A stretch of DNA of 64,000 nucleotides from an uncultured Muribaculaceae bacterium. Its GTDB lineage: Bacteria; Bacteroidota; Bacteroidia; Bacteroidales; Muribaculaceae. Numbering within the stretch: the first letter of the stretch is position 1; every line of letters begins with the position of its first letter. The stretch lies in contig CAJUBC010000004.1 of NCBI GenBank assembly GCA_910584545.1, forward strand, positions 12,217-76,216. The letters run 5' to 3'. Both the position numbers and the translations under genes were made by a program. The notes under the pieces were generated by a model. The model did not search any database, was not told where the DNA came from, and saw only the letters and a program-made list of their open reading frames with translations. Positions 26,321 through 34,736 of the stretch are shown here, piece after piece.

Positions 26321-26351
26321 TTGCTTATCCCAACAAAATTTGATAACTTTG
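26321..26351 (+). promoter_or_regulatory. Promoter of the Lrp-type regulator gene
   Basis: TTG at 26321-26323, 20 bases, TAACTTTG at 26344-26351, the same -7 box as both tRNAs. The predicted leader of about 130 bases contains CCGG-loop-CCGG and may fold, but I recognise no known riboswitch. Confidence 0.65.
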
Positions 26352-26486
26352 CAACGTAATTGCGCTTAACAACCCGGTACTTAAAAGCCGGTTGGAAGGG
26401 GCCCTGATAGAGTCCCACTTACAATATTCTAATCCTTAGCGATTTATAATTTTAATTTAAGACTTTAGCTATTATTTTTATTCCGT

Positions 26487-26972
26487 ATGGACCGTTTAGA
26501 CAAATTGGATAAGAAGATTCTGAACATAGTCATGTACAATGCGCGGATAGCCTCCAAGGACATAGCCGCGCAGTGTGGCGTTTCGCGTGCGGCCATCCAC
26601 CAGCGCATCCAGCGGCTTATCGACATGCAGGTAATCGTCGGCAGTGGCTATACCGTCAATCCCCACAAGCTCGGCTACAACACCTGCACCTACATCGGCG
26701 TCAAGCTCGAGAAAGGCTCGCTTTACCGCGAGGCCGCCAAGGAGCTGGAGAAGATTCCAGAGGTGGTCGAGTGCCATTTCACCACAGGTCCCTACTCGAT
26801 GCTGATAAAGGTGTACGCCTACGACAACCAGCATCTGATGGAGCTCCTCAACGACCGCATCCAGCACATCCCCGGCGTGACCGAGACAGAGACGCTCATC
26901 TCGCTCGAGCAGAGCATGAACCGGCAGATACACGTGGCCGTCGATGACAACGACATGATGTCGCAGAAGTAA
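26487..26972 (+). CDS. Lrp/AsnC family transcriptional regulator
   Basis: A 161-residue DNA-binding protein. Residues 1-60 form the AsnC-type winged HTH (LDKLDKKILNIVMYNAR, then DIAAQCGVSRAAIHQRIQRLID as the recognition part), and about 65-145 the RAM/ligand-binding beta-alpha-beta-beta-alpha-beta fold (GVKLEKGSLYREAAKELEKIPEVVECHFTTGPYSMLIKVYA). Such proteins form octamers and respond to amino acids or related ligands. The acidic C-terminus (DDNDMM) is atypical but harmless. It has its own promoter with a long leader and is followed 56 bases later by the YfhO protein gene. Target genes cannot be read from sequence; autoregulation is usual for the family. Confidence 0.92.
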   Translation: MDRLDKLDKKILNIVMYNARIASKDIAAQCGVSRAAIHQRIQRLIDMQVIVGSGYTVNPHKLGYNTCTYIGVKLEKGSLYREAAKELEKIPEVVECHFTTGPYSMLIKVYAYDNQHLMELLNDRIQHIPGVTETETLISLEQSMNRQIHVAVDDNDMMSQK

Positions 26973-27028
26973 CTCCGCGACATCATCCCTACTACAAAAA
27001 CGCACAACACAGAGATACAGATTCCGAA

Positions 27029-29497
27029 ATGGAGACACAGACAAAGAAAACCTGGATTTACTGCATACTGGCCACCGCGTTCCTCGCGATAGTGGCCTTT
27101 CTCTTCTTCTTCCCCGACGACGTGGAGGGGAATGTGCTTCAGCAGCACGACACGCTTCAGGGCATAGCCAACGGTCAGGAAGGGAAGGCATTCGAAGAAG
27201 CCACCGGAGAGACCACGCGCTGGACCAACTCCCTGTTCGGCGGTATGCCCAACTTCCAGATAGCCCCCTCCTATCCGGCCAATGACCTGCTCGGCTGGGT
27301 CGGCAAGGTCTACATGCTCGGCCTTCCCTCCCCCGCCAACATCCTCTTCGCCATGATGATGGGATTCTTCATCATGTGCCTCTGCATGAAGATGAAGTGG
27401 TACACCTCGCTGTTCGCATCGGTGGCCTGGGGATTCTCCTCCTATTTCATCATCCTCATCGGCGCAGGGCATATATGGAAATTCGTGACACTCGCCTACA
27501 TACCACCCACCATCGGCGGCATAATGCTGTGCTATAGAAAGAAATACCTTGGCGGAACGGCCCTTGCCGGGCTCTTCGGCGCGCTGCAGCTGCAAAGCAA
27601 CCACCCGCAGATGACCTACTACTTCCTCTTCGTGGTGGTGGCGATGATGCTGGCATGGCTCTGGACCGCCGTACGCGACAGGCAGATGAAATCGTGGGGG
27701 ATAGCCACGCTCTGCTGCCTCGCCGCCGGATTCCTCGCCGTGGGCGCCAACTCAGCAAGCCTCTATAACTCCTGGGAATACTCGAAGGAAACGGTGCGCG
27801 GACGCGCCACTGACCTCACTCCCGCCGATGCGGGTGCCTACACCGGAGGAATGGACCGCTCGGCCATCACCGCCTGGAGCTACGGAGTCGACGAGACACT
27901 GACCCTGCTCATTCCCAACGTAAAGGGCGGAGCCACCATCCAGCCCGTGGCCGGAGAGACCGTACTCAAGTCACTCGCCGAAACAGACAAGGCCGACGAG
28001 CTGACCCTCTCCCCCGAGGAGATGCAGTTCCTCTCGCAGTTCCCGCAGTATTTCGGCGACCAACCCATGACCAACGGTCCGGTCTACGTCGGTGCCTTCG
28101 TGCTGCTGCTCGCCATCCTCGCGCTCTTCACCGTGGACTCACCGATGAAATGGGCCCTCTTCGCCGTGTCGCTCCTCGCCATCTTCCTCTCCTGGGGCCA
28201 TAATTTCGCTCCGCTCACCGATTTCTTCATCGACAGCTTCCCGGGCTACAACAAGTTCCGCGCCGTGGCCAGCATCCTTGTCATCGTGGAGTTCACCGTA
28301 CCTCTTCTCGCCGCGATCTGCCTCAAGAAGATGATGGACTCTCCGGATACCTACAAACGAAATCCATGGACGGTCTATACCGTGTTCGGAGCCGGCGCGC
28401 TCATCTGCCTCGTCGGCTGGATATGGCCCGGCATCTTCGGCTCCCCCTTCAGCAAGACCGAGATAAGCCAGCTCACCGAAGCCGGGGCGTTTGCCAACCC
28501 CGCCTATTACGGAGTGATCGACGCCATCCGAGAGACACGTCTCTCGCTTGTCCGCGCCGACGCCATCCGCTCCCTGATATTCATCCTGCTCGGCTCCGGC
28601 ACCGTATGGCTATGGTTCAGCGGCAAGATCCGCAACCGCGCTCTCTTCGTCGGCATACTGACGGTGCTCACCGTGGCCGACCTCTACACCGTGGGCAAAC
28701 GCTACGTCAACACAGAGAACTTCACCGCACCGGTAGAGAACGAGGCCGCGCTGAAAAAGACCTCCGCCGATGAGGCCATCCTCCAGGACAAGAGCAACTA
28801 CCGCGTCCTTGACGTGGCCGGCATGTCGAGTGCCCGCTCATCGTATTTCCACAAGACCATCGGCGGCTACCACGCAGCAAAGCTCACGCGCTACAACGAC
28901 CTGCTCGAGCATCAGATCTCCAGAGGGAATCCAGGAGTAATCAACATGCTCAACGCCAAGTACATTCTCAACGGCGAGCAATACCAGCAGAACCCCGACG
29001 CGCTCGGCAACGCATGGTGGATCAGCCGTCTGGACTATGTAAATAACGCCGATGCAGAGATGGCTGCCCTCGACTCGCTCGACACATCGACGGATGCCGT
29101 AGCCGACGCAACCTTCCGCGACGTGCTCGGTACAGCCACAGCACCCGCACCGGGCGACACCATCTACGAAACCTCCTACGCCCCCAACCGACTCGACTAC
29201 AAGGCGCGCAGCGCTCGCGGAGGCGTGGCTGTGTTCAGCGAGATATTCTTCCCATGGGGCTGGAAAGCCACCATTGACGGCAAGGAGGCTCCGATAGGAC
29301 GCGTCAACTACGTGCTCCGCGCACTCCGCATTCCCGCCGGCGAACATGACGTGACGTTTACCTTCGACCCTGAGTCGCTGCGCGTGACCAACGCACTCGG
29401 AGTATCGTCGGTTATCGTAATCTACATTCTCTGCGCGGCAGCGCTGGCAGTATGCTTCACAACCGTGGTCAGGAAAAGAAAACAAGACAGGAAGTGA
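27029..29497 (+). CDS. YfhO family polytopic membrane protein
   Basis: An 822-residue membrane protein with about twelve hydrophobic helices in the first 550 residues and a further one at the C-terminus (about 790-812). It matches the bacterial YfhO family (PF09586): an N-terminal helix, then a large loop with QQHDTLQG and NSLFGGMPNFQI, then successive helices including FASVAWGFSSYFIILIGAGHIWKF. The C-terminal soluble part (about 570-770) is beta-rich with YAPNRLDYKARSARGGVAVFSEIFFPWGWKATIDGKE. YfhO proteins have a GT-C-like fold; B. subtilis YfhO glycosylates lipoteichoic acid. Here it probably glycosylates a surface polymer or lipid. It overlaps or abuts the next gene, with possible coupling by GTGA at 29494-29497. 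Confidence 0.82.
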   Translation: METQTKKTWIYCILATAFLAIVAFLFFFPDDVEGNVLQQHDTLQGIANGQEGKAFEEATGETTRWTNSLFGGMPNFQIAPSYPANDLLGWVGKVYMLGLPSPANILFAMMMGFFIMCLCMKMKWYTSLFASVAWGFSSYFIILIGAGHIWKFVTLAYIPPTIGGIMLCYRKKYLGGTALAGLFGALQLQSNHPQMTYYFLFVVVAMMLAWLWTAVRDRQMKSWGIATLCCLAAGFLAVGANSASLYNSWEYSKETVRGRATDLTPADAGAYTGGMDRSAITAWSYGVDETLTLLIPNVKGGATIQPVAGETVLKSLAETDKADELTLSPEEMQFLSQFPQYFGDQPMTNGPVYVGAFVLLLAILALFTVDSPMKWALFAVSLLAIFLSWGHNFAPLTDFFIDSFPGYNKFRAVASILVIVEFTVPLLAAICLKKMMDSPDTYKRNPWTVYTVFGAGALICLVGWIWPGIFGSPFSKTEISQLTEAGAFANPAYYGVIDAIRETRLSLVRADAIRSLIFILLGSGTVWLWFSGKIRNRALFVGILTVLTVADLYTVGKRYVNTENFTAPVENEAALKKTSADEAILQDKSNYRVLDVAGMSSARSSYFHKTIGGYHAAKLTRYNDLLEHQISRGNPGVINMLNAKYILNGEQYQQNPDALGNAWWISRLDYVNNADAEMAALDSLDTSTDAVADATFRDVLGTATAPAPGDTIYETSYAPNRLDYKARSARGGVAVFSEIFFPWGWKATIDGKEAPIGRVNYVLRALRIPAGEHDVTFTFDPESLRVTNALGVSSVIVIYILCAAALAVCFTTVVRKRKQDRK

Positions 29498-30060
29498 AAG
29501 CAACGAGACTAAGGCCGTTCGGTATTTTCGAAGGTTATCGCCGATGGCGCCATACACGGGGGTACGGTGTCCATTCCCCCTACGCCTTCAGGCTGGTGAC
29601 CAACGTCGTGCATCCCGGCGACTACAGCTGGTATGGCTACGCCGACATCGACCGGACCTTTCCAGACACTGTCGACCGCAAGGTGCGCCGCGAGGCGAGG
29701 ATGCTCCTGCGCCTCGTGGCGGAACTCCGTCCGCACGCGGTGTTCCTGCCTTCCGGAGCCCATCCGTCATTCCACGCCGCCATCCATGCGGCCGACTCCT
29801 CAATCAGGATACTCCGCAAGCCGAAACAGGCCGCAGAAGCCGACATGATATGCACCCACGGCGACTTCATCCCCCTTGATGCGCTCCTCGACCACTTATC
29901 GCGGCATGGGCACAGCGTCGCCATCCTCGATGTGCCCGATAGCTGGGCAGACTGCATTTTCGAGGCCCTCGGCGAGGGGGTGATGGTGAGGGGATGCCGC
30001 AATCTCTTCGCCGTATCGCGCGAAGGAATGCAGAAACTGCAGTACACCATGAGGATTTAG
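29494..30060 (+). CDS. Conserved hypothetical protein, methyltransferase-like N-terminus
   Basis: A protein of 188 residues if it begins at GTG 29494 inside a GTGA overlap with the YfhO gene, or 202 residues from ATG 29452. I favour the GTG, as the overlap is typical of coupled genes and the ATG would lie inside YfhO. The N-terminal RRWRHTRGYGVHSPYAFRLVTNVV resembles the opening of Bacteroidetes SAM-dependent methyltransferases, where GVHSPF is characteristic. The rest is shorter and lacks an obvious SAM motif I (there is no GxGxG), although HAVFLPSGAHPS and SVAILDVPDSWADCIFEALG sit where motifs I and II/IV would be. It may be a degenerate, inactive member. Function unknown. Confidence 0.6.
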   Translation: MKATRLRPFGIFEGYRRWRHTRGYGVHSPYAFRLVTNVVHPGDYSWYGYADIDRTFPDTVDRKVRREARMLLRLVAELRPHAVFLPSGAHPSFHAAIHAADSSIRILRKPKQAAEADMICTHGDFIPLDALLDHLSRHGHSVAILDVPDSWADCIFEALGEGVMVRGCRNLFAVSREGMQKLQYTMRI

Positions 30061-30091
30061 CGGAGAATCAAAGCATAATCCATCAAGAAAC

Positions 30092-31015
30092 ATGCAGCGG
30101 GATATAGAAGACTTCTGCCGGCATCTTGTTCTGGAACGCGGTCTGTCGGCGCACACCGCCGATGCCTACGCCGTCGACGCGGGGCATCTTCTCGACTTCG
30201 CGACCGAACGCGGTGTCGCTTTAGAGGAGATAAGCGAAAACGACCTCCACGAACTGCTATGCACGGTGCGCGACCTTGGTATCCAACCCCGTTCACAGGC
30301 CCGCATGATAGCCGGTATCCGCGCCTTCTTCCGCTATCTTAAAATGGATGGACGGATAGAACGTGATCCGTCGGAACTGCTTGAGTCGCCACGTCTCGGA
30401 CGCTCGCTTCCCGATGTGCTTTCCGTGGCGGAAATCGACGCCATGACAGCCGCAATCGATCCAGCCAAGGAGGAGTCGCTCCGCAACCGCGCCATCATCG
30501 AGACCTTATACGGTTCGGGGCTGCGTGTTTCGGAACTGGTGGATCTCCGACTGTCGCGTCTCAACCTCAAGGATGGATATCTCATCGTAGAGGGAAAAGG
30601 AAGCAAACAACGCCTCGTGCCGATGTCTCCTGTGGCCTCGGAACTGATTCTCGACTATATGGAGCAACGCATCCGCGGACCGATAAAGCCCGGCAACAGC
30701 GACATTCTGTTCCTGAACCGACGTGGTGCGGCGATGTCGAGGGTGATGGTATTCTATATAGTGCGCGACCTTGCGACCGCCGCCGGCATCGAGAAGAAGG
30801 TATCTCCCCACACTCTGCGTCATTCCTTCGCCACCCATCTGCTCGAAGGGGGAGCCAACCTCCGCGCCATCCAGGAGATGCTTGGCCATGAGTCGATAGC
30901 CACCACCGAGATCTACATCCATCTGGACCGCTCGCGTCTGCGCCGAGAGCTCCTCGAGCACCACCCGCATTATAAAAAGTCAGATAAGAACTCAGAAATT
31001 TCCGATACGCAATGA
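30092..31015 (+). CDS. xerD: Tyrosine site-specific recombinase XerD
   Basis: A 307-residue recombinase that acts with XerC at dif to resolve chromosome dimers at the FtsK septum. The N-terminal SAM-like domain (1-95) binds DNA; the catalytic domain carries all six residues: Arg145 (SGLRVSEL), Lys172 (GKGSKQR), His240 and Arg243 (HTLRHSFATHLL), His266 (GHESI), and the nucleophile Tyr275 (IYIHLD). Length and motifs fit a housekeeping XerD rather than a phage integrase, and there are no attachment repeats or cargo nearby. Its stop codon overlaps the start of the PAP2 phosphatase gene (ATGA at 31012-31015). In most Bacteroidales xerD lies beside aroQ; aroQ is encoded here 6 kb upstream on the same strand. 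Confidence 0.93.
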   Translation: MQRDIEDFCRHLVLERGLSAHTADAYAVDAGHLLDFATERGVALEEISENDLHELLCTVRDLGIQPRSQARMIAGIRAFFRYLKMDGRIERDPSELLESPRLGRSLPDVLSVAEIDAMTAAIDPAKEESLRNRAIIETLYGSGLRVSELVDLRLSRLNLKDGYLIVEGKGSKQRLVPMSPVASELILDYMEQRIRGPIKPGNSDILFLNRRGAAMSRVMVFYIVRDLATAAGIEKKVSPHTLRHSFATHLLEGGANLRAIQEMLGHESIATTEIYIHLDRSRLRRELLEHHPHYKKSDKNSEISDTQ

Positions 31016-31614
31016 TCGACCGACTGCTTGAACTCAACGACCGGATACTGCTTGTCATCAACGGAGCGCACACCGGTTTTCTCGACTCATTCATGATGAT
31101 AGCCACCAACCGCTGGACCTGGGTACCGCTGTATGTGACCGCGTTCGTCTACCTCATTTACCGCTTCGGCTGGTTGCGGGCCGTGTCGGTGCTGGCCGTT
31201 GCAGGACTGACCATCGCGACCGTGGATCAGCTGTGCGGTTCGCTGATACGCGACTCGCTGCAGATACTGCGGCCATCCAATCCCGACAACCCGCTCTCGG
31301 CGCAGATACAGATAGTGGACGGCTACCGGGGGGGCCGTTACGGATTCCCCTCGTGCCATGCCGCCAACTGCACGGCGCTGATGATGGTGCTCGGCACGGT
31401 GATGCGCCGGCGCTGGGCATGGCTGACATTAGCCGCGTACGTACTGCTCAACTGCTACTCCCGGCTATACCTCGGCGTACATTACCCCTCGGACATCCTC
31501 GCCGGGGCCGCCCTCGGCGCCCTCATCGGCTACGCCATGGGCCGCCTCGCCCTCTACATAATGCGCCGCCTCCCGATTGACCCGCGTCTCGGGACAGATA
31601 AGTATGTACAGTGA
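31012..31614 (+). CDS. PAP2 family membrane phosphatase
   Basis: A 200-residue membrane protein with about five transmembrane helices. The three PAP2 phosphatase motifs are present: RDSLQILRPSNP (motif 1), GFPSCHAANCTA (motif 2, PSCH instead of the usual PSGH, His conserved) and SRLYLGVHYPSDILAG (motif 3, with the nucleophilic His and Asp). Such enzymes dephosphorylate undecaprenyl pyrophosphate or lipid A; Bacteroides members that remove a lipid A phosphate give resistance to cationic peptides. Which of these it is cannot be decided. It is translationally coupled to xerD and followed by a bidirectional terminator. Confidence 0.85.
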   Translation: MIDRLLELNDRILLVINGAHTGFLDSFMMIATNRWTWVPLYVTAFVYLIYRFGWLRAVSVLAVAGLTIATVDQLCGSLIRDSLQILRPSNPDNPLSAQIQIVDGYRGGRYGFPSCHAANCTALMMVLGTVMRRRWAWLTLAAYVLLNCYSRLYLGVHYPSDILAGAALGALIGYAMGRLALYIMRRLPIDPRLGTDKYVQ

Positions 31615-31633
31615 CAGCGTTGCATCAGTACAC

Positions 31634-31671
31634 AAAAAAGCATATCTCCAAGAACGGGGATACGCTTTTTT
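31634..31671. terminator. Bidirectional terminator between the PAP2 and galM genes
   Basis: AAAAAAGC (31634-31641) pairs with GCTTTTTT (31664-31671), with further pairing TATCTCC/GGGGATA inside, and A and T runs on the two sides. It serves convergent genes. Confidence 0.75.
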
Positions 31672-31690
31672 ATTTTTCAGATTCTTCCGG

Positions 31691-32737
31691 TCACTCGGCC
31701 TTGAAGGCGAAGCGGATGGTGCGGCGGTAGGTCTCGCCACGGCGAAGAAGCTGGGTAGGGAACTGCGGCTTGTTGGGAGCATCGGGGAATCCCTGCATCT
31801 CTATGGCCACACCCTCGTAGTCGTTGTAACTGCGGCCGGACTTGTTGAGCGGAGAGCCTGCGAGCCAATTGCCGGTATAGATCTGCACGCCGGGCTGGTC
31901 GGAGTCGACAGTGAGCGTCCTGCCGGAGGCCGCGGAGCGGAGTTGCACGGCGTTCTCGCTCATGCGGCCCGGTTCCCATCCGTCGATGGTCCAGCAATTG
32001 TCATAGCCTTTCCCGTATTTCAACGCGGGGAAATCGGCCTTGATATCCTTGCCAAGCGCCTTCCATTCGAGGAAGTCCATCGGGGTGTTCTCCACGGAAT
32101 GGATCTCGCCGGTCGGTATCAGCGTGTCGTCGGTGGGGAGCCATCCGGCCGCCGCCATCTTCATCTCGTGGGCAAGGACGCTTCCGGCATCCGCGCCGTC
32201 GAGGTTGAAGTAGCTGTGGTTGGTGAGGTTAACCACGGTATCGGCATCTGATACCGCCTCGAAGCTGAGTGTGAGGACATTGTCATCGCTCCAGCGGTAT
32301 GTGGCCTTGACATCGAGATTTCCGGGATAATGCTCCTCGCCGTCGGCGGAGCGGTAGGTGAACTCCACGCCGTCCTCCAGCTCCCGGGCGTTCCATATCC
32401 GGTTCTGAAAACCCTCCGGACCGCCGTGGAGCGCGTTGGGACCGTTGTTGATGGCGAGGCTGTAGGTCTTGCCGTCGATCTCAAGGTGTCCGCGCGCGAT
32501 GCGGTTGGCATAGCGGCCGGGGCATTTGCCCAGACAGGGACCGTCGGCGATGTAGTCGGCGGGATTGGCGTAAGAGAGGGCCACATTGGCGAGATTTCCC
32601 TCACGATCCGGGACACCGATCTCAACAACACCAGCGCCGAGGGTGGAAAGTTCCACCCATGCGCCGCCAGCGTTCTCCACCCGGAAGAGAGTGATCTCAC
32701 CCTTGGGGGAGAGGAATTTCCTGCTTGTGATCTTCAT
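31691..32737 (-). CDS. galM: Aldose 1-epimerase (galactose mutarotase)
   Basis: A 348-residue beta-sandwich enzyme that interconverts alpha and beta anomers of galactose or glucose and feeds galactokinase. Marks: GRYANRIARGHLEIDGKTY (substrate-binding region), NNGPNALHGGPEGF with the conserved His, TNHSYFNLDG with the catalytic His, and GVAIEMQGFPDAPN with the catalytic Glu. Length is normal. The gene begins 12 bases after galK ends and is therefore the second gene of a galK-galM operon. The sugar permease that often sits between these genes in Bacteroides is absent. Confidence 0.93.
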   Translation of the reverse strand: MKITSRKFLSPKGEITLFRVENAGGAWVELSTLGAGVVEIGVPDREGNLANVALSYANPADYIADGPCLGKCPGRYANRIARGHLEIDGKTYSLAINNGPNALHGGPEGFQNRIWNARELEDGVEFTYRSADGEEHYPGNLDVKATYRWSDDNVLTLSFEAVSDADTVVNLTNHSYFNLDGADAGSVLAHEMKMAAAGWLPTDDTLIPTGEIHSVENTPMDFLEWKALGKDIKADFPALKYGKGYDNCWTIDGWEPGRMSENAVQLRSAASGRTLTVDSDQPGVQIYTGNWLAGSPLNKSGRSYNDYEGVAIEMQGFPDAPNKPQFPTQLLRRGETYRRTIRFAFKAE

Positions 32738-32749
32738 GATACAGAATGA

Positions 32750-33889
32750 TTACTCCTTCACGCGGCGGGCACCGTCGGAAATCACAACGTCATAGATCCT
32801 TGGCTCGTGGCCATACTCCTTCTCGAAGCGGCTGACAGCCTCCTTGACGAAAGCATCGTGGAGATCATTGCGAACAAGGTTTATGGTGCAGCCTCCGAAG
32901 CCACCGCCCATAATGCGCGAACCGGTCACGCCCATCTCCTTGGCCACGCCGTTGAGGAAATCGAGTTCGACGCAACTGACCTCGTAATCCTTTGAGAGGC
33001 CGCGGTGAGTCTCGTACATCTTCCGACCGACAGTATCGTAGTCACCGGCCTCGAGTGCGTCGCAGACTGCGAGCACGCGGTCCTTCTCCTCGATGACGAA
33101 CTTGGCGCGGAAATAATCCTCGGCTGTGATGTCGCCCCTGACACCGTCGAGCATCTCCATCGTTGCATCGCGGAGGGTCTCGAGGCCGAGACGTCTGGCG
33201 ACACGCTCGCAGCTTTCACGGCGCTTGTTGTAGGGAGAATCCTTGAGCTCATGTTTCACGCGGGAATCCACGAGTACGAGCCGGTAGTCCTTAGGATTGA
33301 AGGGGAAGTACTCATACTCCATCGAGCGGCAGTCGAGGCGCATCAGATTGCCCTTGCGACCGAATACGGATGCGAACTGGTCCATGATGCCGCAGTTCAC
33401 GCCGCAATAGTTATGCTCGGTGCTCTGGCCGATGCGGGCGAGCTCGAACTTGTCGATGGAATTATCGTTGAAGAGGTCGTTGAGTGCGAATGCGAAGCAG
33501 CTCTCGAGAGCGGCCGACGAGCTGAGGCCTGCGCCGAGGGGCACATCGCCGGCGAAGACGGAGTCGAAGCCCTCGACCTTGCCGCCACGCTTCTGGATCT
33601 CGCGGCAGATGCCGAACACGTAGCGTGCCCAGCCCTGAGTGGGAGCGTCCTCCTCGTTGAGACCGAATTCCACGTATTCGTCGATGTCCATCGAATAGAC
33701 ACGGACCTTCTTGAGACCGTTGGGCTTGATCTCAGCCATGATCACCTTGTCGATGGCACCGGGGAATACGAATCCGCCGTTATAATCGGTATGCTCGCCG
33801 ATGAGGTTGATACGTCCGGCCGATGCATAGAGGGTGCCCTCAGTGCCGAATCTCTCCTTGAAGTATTTCTGAATTTTTTCTTTCATCAC
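32750..33889 (-). CDS. galK: Galactokinase
   Basis: A 379-residue GHMP kinase that phosphorylates galactose at C1 in the Leloir pathway. The three family motifs are clear: GRINLIGEHTDYNGG (25-39), the ATP loop PLGAGLSSSAALE (about 118-130), and MGGGFGGCTINLV near 335. The catalytic base Asp lies in CGIMDQFASVFG. It heads the galK-galM operon with its own promoter and a leader of roughly 110 bases. Start could be either of two adjacent Met codons. Confidence 0.95.
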   Translation of the reverse strand: MMKEKIQKYFKERFGTEGTLYASAGRINLIGEHTDYNGGFVFPGAIDKVIMAEIKPNGLKKVRVYSMDIDEYVEFGLNEEDAPTQGWARYVFGICREIQKRGGKVEGFDSVFAGDVPLGAGLSSSAALESCFAFALNDLFNDNSIDKFELARIGQSTEHNYCGVNCGIMDQFASVFGRKGNLMRLDCRSMEYEYFPFNPKDYRLVLVDSRVKHELKDSPYNKRRESCERVARRLGLETLRDATMEMLDGVRGDITAEDYFRAKFVIEEKDRVLAVCDALEAGDYDTVGRKMYETHRGLSKDYEVSCVELDFLNGVAKEMGVTGSRIMGGGFGGCTINLVRNDLHDAFVKEAVSRFEKEYGHEPRIYDVVISDGARRVKE

Positions 33890-34002
33890 AGTATATGTAT
33901 ATGTTTTAACAAGTCAACACAAAACGGAATGAATGGGTATCCGTCCCGCGCCAGACATTCATTTTGCGGGAAGGCGCTTTGTAGAAGAGAATATTCCGGT
34001 TA

Positions 34003-34033
34003 CAAAAATAATCGGTTTTTTCGAGAAATGCAA
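34003..34033 (-). promoter_or_regulatory. Promoter of galK-galM
   Basis: On the minus strand TTG (34031-34033), 20 bases, then TATTTTTG (34003-34010). Confidence 0.6.
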
Positions 34034-34107
34034 CGTTTCGGAACATGACATTTGAAAATATCATGTAAAAAACATAGCGAAAAAGCCGGAGAGCGGTCAC
34101 AATTTAT

Positions 34108-34115
34108 TATATTTG
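34108..34115 (+). promoter_or_regulatory. Probable -7 box for folA
   Basis: TATATTTG, 54 bases before the folA start. No TTG at the proper distance was found. Confidence 0.4.
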
Positions 34116-34169
34116 CATCCGTGAACGCATTCCTCCGCGGAACCGGAGGGATGGAATAACTACCACATC

Positions 34170-34736
34170 ATGGAACAGACCATAGCATTTCCGCATGAGG
34201 AAACGAAATACAGCATCCCGGTGCACGAGACGGTATCGCCATCTAAAGTTTCTCTTACAGCCATAGTCGCGATGGGAGCGCGCGGCGAGATCGGCCAGGA
34301 TGGCACCATGCCCTGGCATCTGCCGGAGGACCTGCGACATTTCAAGGAGATAACCATGGGGCGCGCCGTAATCATGGGACGTCGTACCTGGGAATCGCTG
34401 CCGAAGCGACCGCTGCCGGGACGGCGCAACATCGTGGTCACGCGTCAGGAAGGCTACTTGACCGAAGGGGCCGAGACCGCTCCGTCGATAGCGGAGGCCG
34501 CGGCGACCTGCACGCCGAAGGAGCGACCGGTGATAATAGGTGGCTCCACCCTCTACGAAGCCGCACTCCCCTACTGCGACACGCTGCATATAACCCGAAT
34601 CGACTCAATCTTCCCCGATGCAGACACCTATTTCCCTGCGATTCAGAAAAAATACTGGGAACTGACCGAAGAAGAGGGACCCTTTACCTCGAAATCGGGA
34701 CTGAAATACACTTTCTACACTTTAAAGAGGAAATGA
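34170..34736 (+). CDS. folA: Dihydrofolate reductase
   Basis: A 188-residue enzyme that reduces dihydrofolate to tetrahydrofolate with NADPH; target of trimethoprim. Core motifs: AIVAMGARGEIGQDGTMPWHLPEDLRHFKE with catalytic Asp54, VIMGRRTWESLP (68-78), RPVIIGGSTLYE (GG cofactor motif), and a Phe/Tyr-rich C-terminal strand. Compared with typical enzymes of about 160 residues it carries an extra 27 residues at the N-terminus (MEQTIAFPHEETKYSIPVHE). No internal start codon would remove it, so it appears real. No thyA lies nearby. The stop overlaps the glycosyltransferase start by ATGA. Confidence 0.93.
   Translation: MEQTIAFPHEETKYSIPVHETVSPSKVSLTAIVAMGARGEIGQDGTMPWHLPEDLRHFKEITMGRAVIMGRRTWESLPKRPLPGRRNIVVTRQEGYLTEGAETAPSIAEAAATCTPKERPVIIGGSTLYEAALPYCDTLHITRIDSIFPDADTYFPAIQKKYWELTEEEGPFTSKSGLKYTFYTLKRK

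Noticed and set aside
26352..26486. Riboswitch in the leader of the Lrp-type gene
   Set aside because: Only a small CCGG hairpin is visible; no match to a known aptamer pattern.
30092..31015. Phage or transposon integrase
   Set aside because: Length, sequence and operon with PAP2 fit housekeeping XerD; no attachment repeats, cargo or tRNA junction nearby.
33005..34048. Open frame of 347 residues antisense to galK
   Set aside because: Ala/Leu/Glu/His-rich antisense shadow that also runs through the galK promoter.
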